A DNA stretch of 33,671 bases. Origin: AP-16 sp046727735 (GTDB taxonomy: Bacteria > Pseudomonadota > Alphaproteobacteria > Rhizobiales > Xanthobacteraceae). Below the pieces are notes generated by a model. The model saw only the letters and a program-made list of their open reading frames with translations, searched no databases and was not told the DNA's origin. The DNA lies in the NCBI GenBank assembly GCA_046727735.1, contig JBKPDF010000053.1, forward strand, positions 1 through 33,671, written 5' to 3'. A program made the translations under genes and the position numbers. The number at the start of each line of letters is the position of its first letter. Positions within the stretch are counted from its first letter, which is position 1. This document shows positions 31,240 through 33,671 of the stretch, one piece after another.

Positions 31240-31267
31240 GGTAAGCAGGAGCTTACGGCGTTGTCAA
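31232..31267 (-). promoter_or_regulatory. Predicted sigma-70 promoter of arsR-SRPBCC, giving a leaderless mRNA
   Basis: Perfect -35 TTGACA (31262-31267), 18-base spacer, -10 TACCGT (31238-31243; first, second and last positions match). Five bases after the -10 comes the A of the arsR ATG, the expected distance for the transcription start, and no ribosome binding site exists. Confidence 0.55.
31241..31256. promoter_or_regulatory. ArsR operator 2, inside the arsR promoter
   Basis: Second copy of GTAAGC-N4-GCTTAC, 17 bases centre to centre from operator 1. It covers the spacer and half of the predicted -10 box, so a bound repressor would exclude RNA polymerase. Confidence 0.75.
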
Positions 31268-31308
31268 GCGCGAAAGCGGACGACAGGAAACGGATGCCGG
31301 AAGACGGA

Positions 31309-31420
31309 TCAGGGCGTCGCCGTCCTGCCTCGACCATGATGCCTGTCCTGTTGTCCGTCGTCCCTCGTCCGTTGCCTGCCGTCTGTCCTGTGTCGTCCGT
31401 TCTCTGCTGTCCGCAGTTCC
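31309..31420. repeat. Degenerate GTCCGT/GTCCTG low-complexity repeat at the 3' end of the sigma gene
   Basis: Read on the plus strand, CTGTCC, GTCCGT and CTGCC units recur irregularly (CCTGTCCTGTTGTCCGTCG, CGTCCGTTGCCTGCCGTC, TGTCCTGTGTCG). It encodes the odd Arg/Asp/Gln/His-rich tail of the sigma factor. A related short stretch lies before rlmJ: GTCCGTTCTCTGC is shared exactly at 5434-5446 and 31395-31407. Confidence 0.6.
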
Positions 31421-32682
31421 GCGCGGCGCTGCTGCAGGAAAGCACGGACGGCGGGATCAGGCTCGAGTCCGATCGCGCGCTCATATGCGGCCTCGGCCGC
31501 ATCGAGCGCTCCGGCTCGCGCCAGCAGGCCTGCGCGTGCCGCCCAATACGGCTGATATTGCGCCAGCCGCGCGTCCCCGCACAGCTGATCGAGCGCCGCG
31601 AGTCCCCCTGCGGCGTCGCTCGCCTGCGCGAGCGCGACCGCACGGTTGATTGCCACGACCGGCGAGCCGGTCATCGCGTAAAGCTCGGCATAGAGCCGCT
31701 CGATCGCCGGCCAGTCGGTGGGTCCGCCGTGCCGGCGCGCGGCATGCGCCGATTGCACCGCCGCTTCGAGCTGATAGCGACCGGGCGCGCCCATCGCGCT
31801 CGCGCGCAGCAGCAGCGCCTCCGCCTCCTCGATCATGCCGCCGTCCCAGTCCGCCGGGGCTTGCTCGTCGAGCGGCACATATTCGCCGCGTGCGTTGCGG
31901 CGCGCGCCGCGACGCGCCTCCGCGTGCAGCATCAGGGCCAAGAGCCCGAGCGCTTCGGGCTCTTGCGGCAGCATCGCGGCGACGAGGCGACCGAGCCAGA
32001 TGCCTTCCATCGCCAGATTGCGGCGGCGGGTATCCGTGCCGGCCGGATCCGACCAACCGTCGGCGAACACCGCGTAGATCGCCGCGAGCACCGCGTCGAG
32101 CCGCTCGGGAAGCTCGGTGCGTTCCTCGGGCACGCGAAAGGGGATCCCGGCCTCCTTGATCTTGGCTTTGGCGCGCACCAGCCGTTGGCTCATTGCCGCG
32201 GGAGAGACCAGAAATGCCGAGGCGATGCCGGCAGCATCGAAGCCGAGCACGGTCTGCAAGATCAACGGCGCGCGCAGCGCCGGGTCGATCGCCGGATGCG
32301 CGCAGGCGAACATCATCGCAAGGCGCTCGTCGGGTATCTGCGTCGCGCCTGCGGATGCCGCCGCGAGCTCATCGGCGATCAGTCGCAAGTGGTCGACGCC
32401 GGCCGCGCGGCTGCGCCGCCGGCGCGCCGCGTCGATCGCGCGGCGCCGTGCCACGGCGATCAGCCACGCCTCGGGATTGTCGGGAACCCCGCGCTTGGGC
32501 CAATCCGCGAGTGCCGCCGCGAACGCGTCGGACAGCGCATCCTCGGCCGCCGCGACGTCGCGCATGCGCGCCGATAGGAACGCCACGAGCTTGCCGTAAC
32601 TGCGGCGCGCCACAGTTTCGGCGGTCTCGTGTGCCGCCTCGGTTTGCGCTTGCTGCATCATGGATGCGGATTTCATTTGCAT
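31309..32682 (-). CDS. ECF sigma factor of the ECF42 type (sigma-70 regions plus long C-terminal extension)
   Basis: An alternative sigma factor of 457 residues. Region 2 is YGKLVAFLSARMRDVAAAEDALSDAFAAAL with WPKRGVPDNPEAWLIAVARRRAIDAARR. Region 4 is LRAPLILQTVLGFDAAGIASAFLVSPAAMSQRLVRAKAKIKEAGI. A long helical C-terminal extension follows (RLDAVLAAIYAVFADGW, YVPLDEQAPADWD, WPAIERLYAELYAMTGSPVVAINRAVALAQ), the DUF6596/TPR-like part of ECF42 proteins, which lack an anti-sigma factor and sit next to a YCII/DGPF gene, as here. The first ATG at 32682 is used; Met at residues 3, 8 or 9 are alternatives, and no strong Shine-Dalgarno decides. About 30 charged residues after RAFLQQRRAEL derive from a low-complexity repeat. 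Confidence 0.92.
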   Translation of the reverse strand: MQMKSASMMQQAQTEAAHETAETVARRSYGKLVAFLSARMRDVAAAEDALSDAFAAALADWPKRGVPDNPEAWLIAVARRRAIDAARRRRSRAAGVDHLRLIADELAAASAGATQIPDERLAMMFACAHPAIDPALRAPLILQTVLGFDAAGIASAFLVSPAAMSQRLVRAKAKIKEAGIPFRVPEERTELPERLDAVLAAIYAVFADGWSDPAGTDTRRRNLAMEGIWLGRLVAAMLPQEPEALGLLALMLHAEARRGARRNARGEYVPLDEQAPADWDGGMIEEAEALLLRASAMGAPGRYQLEAAVQSAHAARRHGGPTDWPAIERLYAELYAMTGSPVVAINRAVALAQASDAAGGLAALDQLCGDARLAQYQPYWAARAGLLARAGALDAAEAAYERAIGLEPDPAVRAFLQQRRAELRTAENGRHRTDGRQRTRDDGQQDRHHGRGRTATP

Positions 32683-32704
32683 CTGGCTGCCGGCTCGCTC
32701 CGAT

Positions 32705-32834
32705 CACCTCTTCCCCATTGGGGAGAGGCCGATCCTCGCCGGGGCGAGGATCGGGTGCGGGGTCACGACCTAAAATATCTGACAAAGGCCCGAACCCCCT
32801 CACCCCATCCCTCTCCCCTGCGGGGAGAGGGAGC
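32705..32834. repeat. Dispersed palindrome, copy 7 (CTCTCCCC subtype)
   Basis: CACCTCTTCCCCATTGGGGAGAGG, an inner perfect hairpin CGATCCTCGCC-GG-GGCGAGGATCG, then CCCCCTCACCCCATCCCTCT and CCCCTGCGGGGAGAGGGAG. It lies in the gap between the YCII gene and the downstream sigma gene, so it would sit in the middle of their shared transcript. Confidence 0.85.
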
Positions 32835-32892
32835 AGCACGCGGGGCCGCGCGGAGTGCCATGCGATGCCGCTCGGAGCGCCTGCGAGGCCGG

Positions 32893-33240
32893 CTACAACG
32901 TCCAGACGGGGCGGACCTCGATCGTGCCGAGACTCGCGCCCGGGCAGCGCGCTGCCCAGGACAGCGCCGCATCGAGATCCGGCACGTCGATCAGATAATA
33001 GCCGCCGAGCTGCTCCTTGGCTTCGGCATAAGGTCCGTCGAGCACCTGGGTCTTGCCGTTGGCGACCCGCACCGTGCTCGCCGCGGAAGTCCGCTGCAGT
33101 CGATTGCCGTCGACGCGGACGCCCGCCTTGTCGAGTGCCTCGGTGTAAGCCCCATAGGCGGCAAACCTGCGCTCGTTCTCGGCCTTGCTGGCGGCCTGCA
33201 GGGCGGCTTCGTTGGCATAGATCAGCAGCATGTACTTCAT
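32893..33240 (-). CDS. YCII-related (DGPF domain) protein, partner of the ECF42 sigma factor
   Basis: A 115-residue ferredoxin-fold protein. It starts MKYMLLIYANE, has RRFAAYGAYTEALDKAG, and the DGPF-type motif TQVLDGPYAEAKEQLGGYYLIDV (Asp68-Gly69-Pro70, Tyr71 for Phe), followed by DLDAALSWAARCPGA and EVRPV, all canonical. Such proteins are the usual partners and targets of ECF42 sigma factors; their biochemical role is unknown. GGGGAGAA lies before the ATG. A candidate ECF42 promoter is 53-79 bases upstream. Confidence 0.95.
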   Translation of the reverse strand: MKYMLLIYANEAALQAASKAENERRFAAYGAYTEALDKAGVRVDGNRLQRTSAASTVRVANGKTQVLDGPYAEAKEQLGGYYLIDVPDLDAALSWAARCPGASLGTIEVRPVWTL

Positions 33241-33292
33241 GTGGGTTCTCCCCGATGGATCTGGCCGAGCGGAATGCTCCTGCCGATGCTAT

Positions 33293-33319
33293 GTCGCGCG
33301 AGCCGGCCCGCGGTCGACA
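33293..33319 (-). promoter_or_regulatory. Candidate ECF42 promoter upstream of the YCII gene
   Basis: On the minus strand TGTCGA (33314-33319), 17-base spacer, CGAC (33293-33296). As I recall, the consensus reported for ECF42 targets is TGTCGA at -35 and CG(A/T)C at -10. Position, strand and spacing all fit transcription of the YCII-sigma pair with a leader of about 45 bases. Confidence 0.6.
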
Positions 33320-33340
33320 CGGCGCAGGAAAAATTTCCGC

Positions 33341-33671
33341 TCAGTGCCTGGCGGCGGCATAGCGGATCGGCACCACGAACGAGAGCTGGTTGTCGGGAAT
33401 ATCGGCGGGCGGCGCGGGAAACGGCTGGGCGCGATGGACGAGCGCCAGCGTTTCCTGGTCGAGCGCGGCGGAGCCCGAGCTCTGCGCGAGCCGGCTCGTC
33501 ATGACGCGGCCGTGGCGGTCGAGCCGGAACGCGAGCCGCGCCGTGCCTTCGACGCCGCCGGCTCCCGGCGGATAGCGCTTGTTGCGCTCGAGCTGTGCGA
33601 CCAGCAGGCGCTGCCAGCTCGCGATCGCGGCGGGCGAGGGTTGCGACACGCGGCCCGGCGCGGGCGCAGCC
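33341..33671 (-). CDS. TonB C-terminal domain protein (N-terminus outside window)
   Basis: The C-terminal part of an energy transducer of the TonB family, or a TonB-like protein. SWQRLLVAQLERNKRYPPGA, GTARLAFRLDRHGRVMTSRLAQSSGSAALDQETLALVHRAQPFPAPP and the ending VVPIRY match the TonB C-terminal domain that contacts outer-membrane receptors. The frame is open to the right edge and reads AAPAPGRVSQPSP before the domain, a proline/alanine-rich linker, so the GTG at 33649 is not the true start. The membrane anchor and linker lie beyond the window. Confidence 0.9.
   Translation of the reverse strand, partial: AAPAPGRVSQPSPAAIASWQRLLVAQLERNKRYPPGAGGVEGTARLAFRLDRHGRVMTSRLAQSSGSAALDQETLALVHRAQPFPAPPADIPDNQLSFVVPIRYAAARH

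Noticed and set aside
31261..32577. A 438-codon plus-strand frame over the sigma factor gene
   Set aside because: Shadow frame; Arg-rich with no domain.

Overview
The window is GC-rich DNA from an alphaproteobacterium, most probably of the Hyphomicrobiales (Rhizobiales; Bradyrhizobium/Rhodoplanes/Pseudolabrys-like). Pointers are a DUF1236 secreted protein, the block uvrC-pgsA-moaD-moaE, a PetP/PetR-like MarR plus OmpR pair followed by an EnvZ-like kinase, an Omp25/31-type porin, and many dispersed palindromes of the kind that litter genomes of this order. It reads as ordinary chromosome with a few accessory insertions. No rRNA, tRNA, CRISPR array, transposase or phage gene was seen.

Layout. 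1-2.5 kb: the 3' end of rpoD (cut by the window edge), then a DUF4160/DUF2442 pair, a frameshifted DUF4112 gene and a SixA-like histidine phosphatase. 2.8-6.7 kb: small secreted proteins, a periplasmic RNase T2, the 23S rRNA methyltransferase RlmJ and a cold-shock protein with a structured leader. 6.8-12.6 kb: an outer-membrane beta-barrel protein diverging from uvrC, then pgsA, moaD, moaE and a Vgb-like beta-propeller. 12.7-18.8 kb: ilvE; a MarR/response regulator/kinase operon; a TetR regulator, proC and ybjN on the minus strand. 19.2-22.0 kb: prs, a lipoprotein and pgeF. 22.4-24.9 kb: an FMN-dependent glutamate-synthase-like gene broken by a frameshift, and a methyltransferase without a clear stop. 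25.0-29.2 kb: a complete CUT1-type ABC importer (binding protein, ATPase, two permeases). 29.7-33.2 kb: a stress/detoxification-like group (GST; SRPBCC plus ArsR; ECF42-type sigma factor plus YCII/DGPF protein). The last bases hold the C-terminus of a TonB-like protein.

The most interesting signals are regulatory and repeat-related. A palindromic repeat family occurs at least seven times, often between convergent genes, and one copy sits in frame inside uvrC. The ArsR gene has two identical 16-bp operators, one of which contains its own start codon, placed on a promoter that predicts a leaderless mRNA. The YCII-sigma pair is preceded by TGTCGA-N17-CGAC, matching the promoter type reported for ECF42 factors. 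Two genes carry clear frameshifts and a third lacks a sensible stop; whether this is decay or assembly error cannot be decided here.
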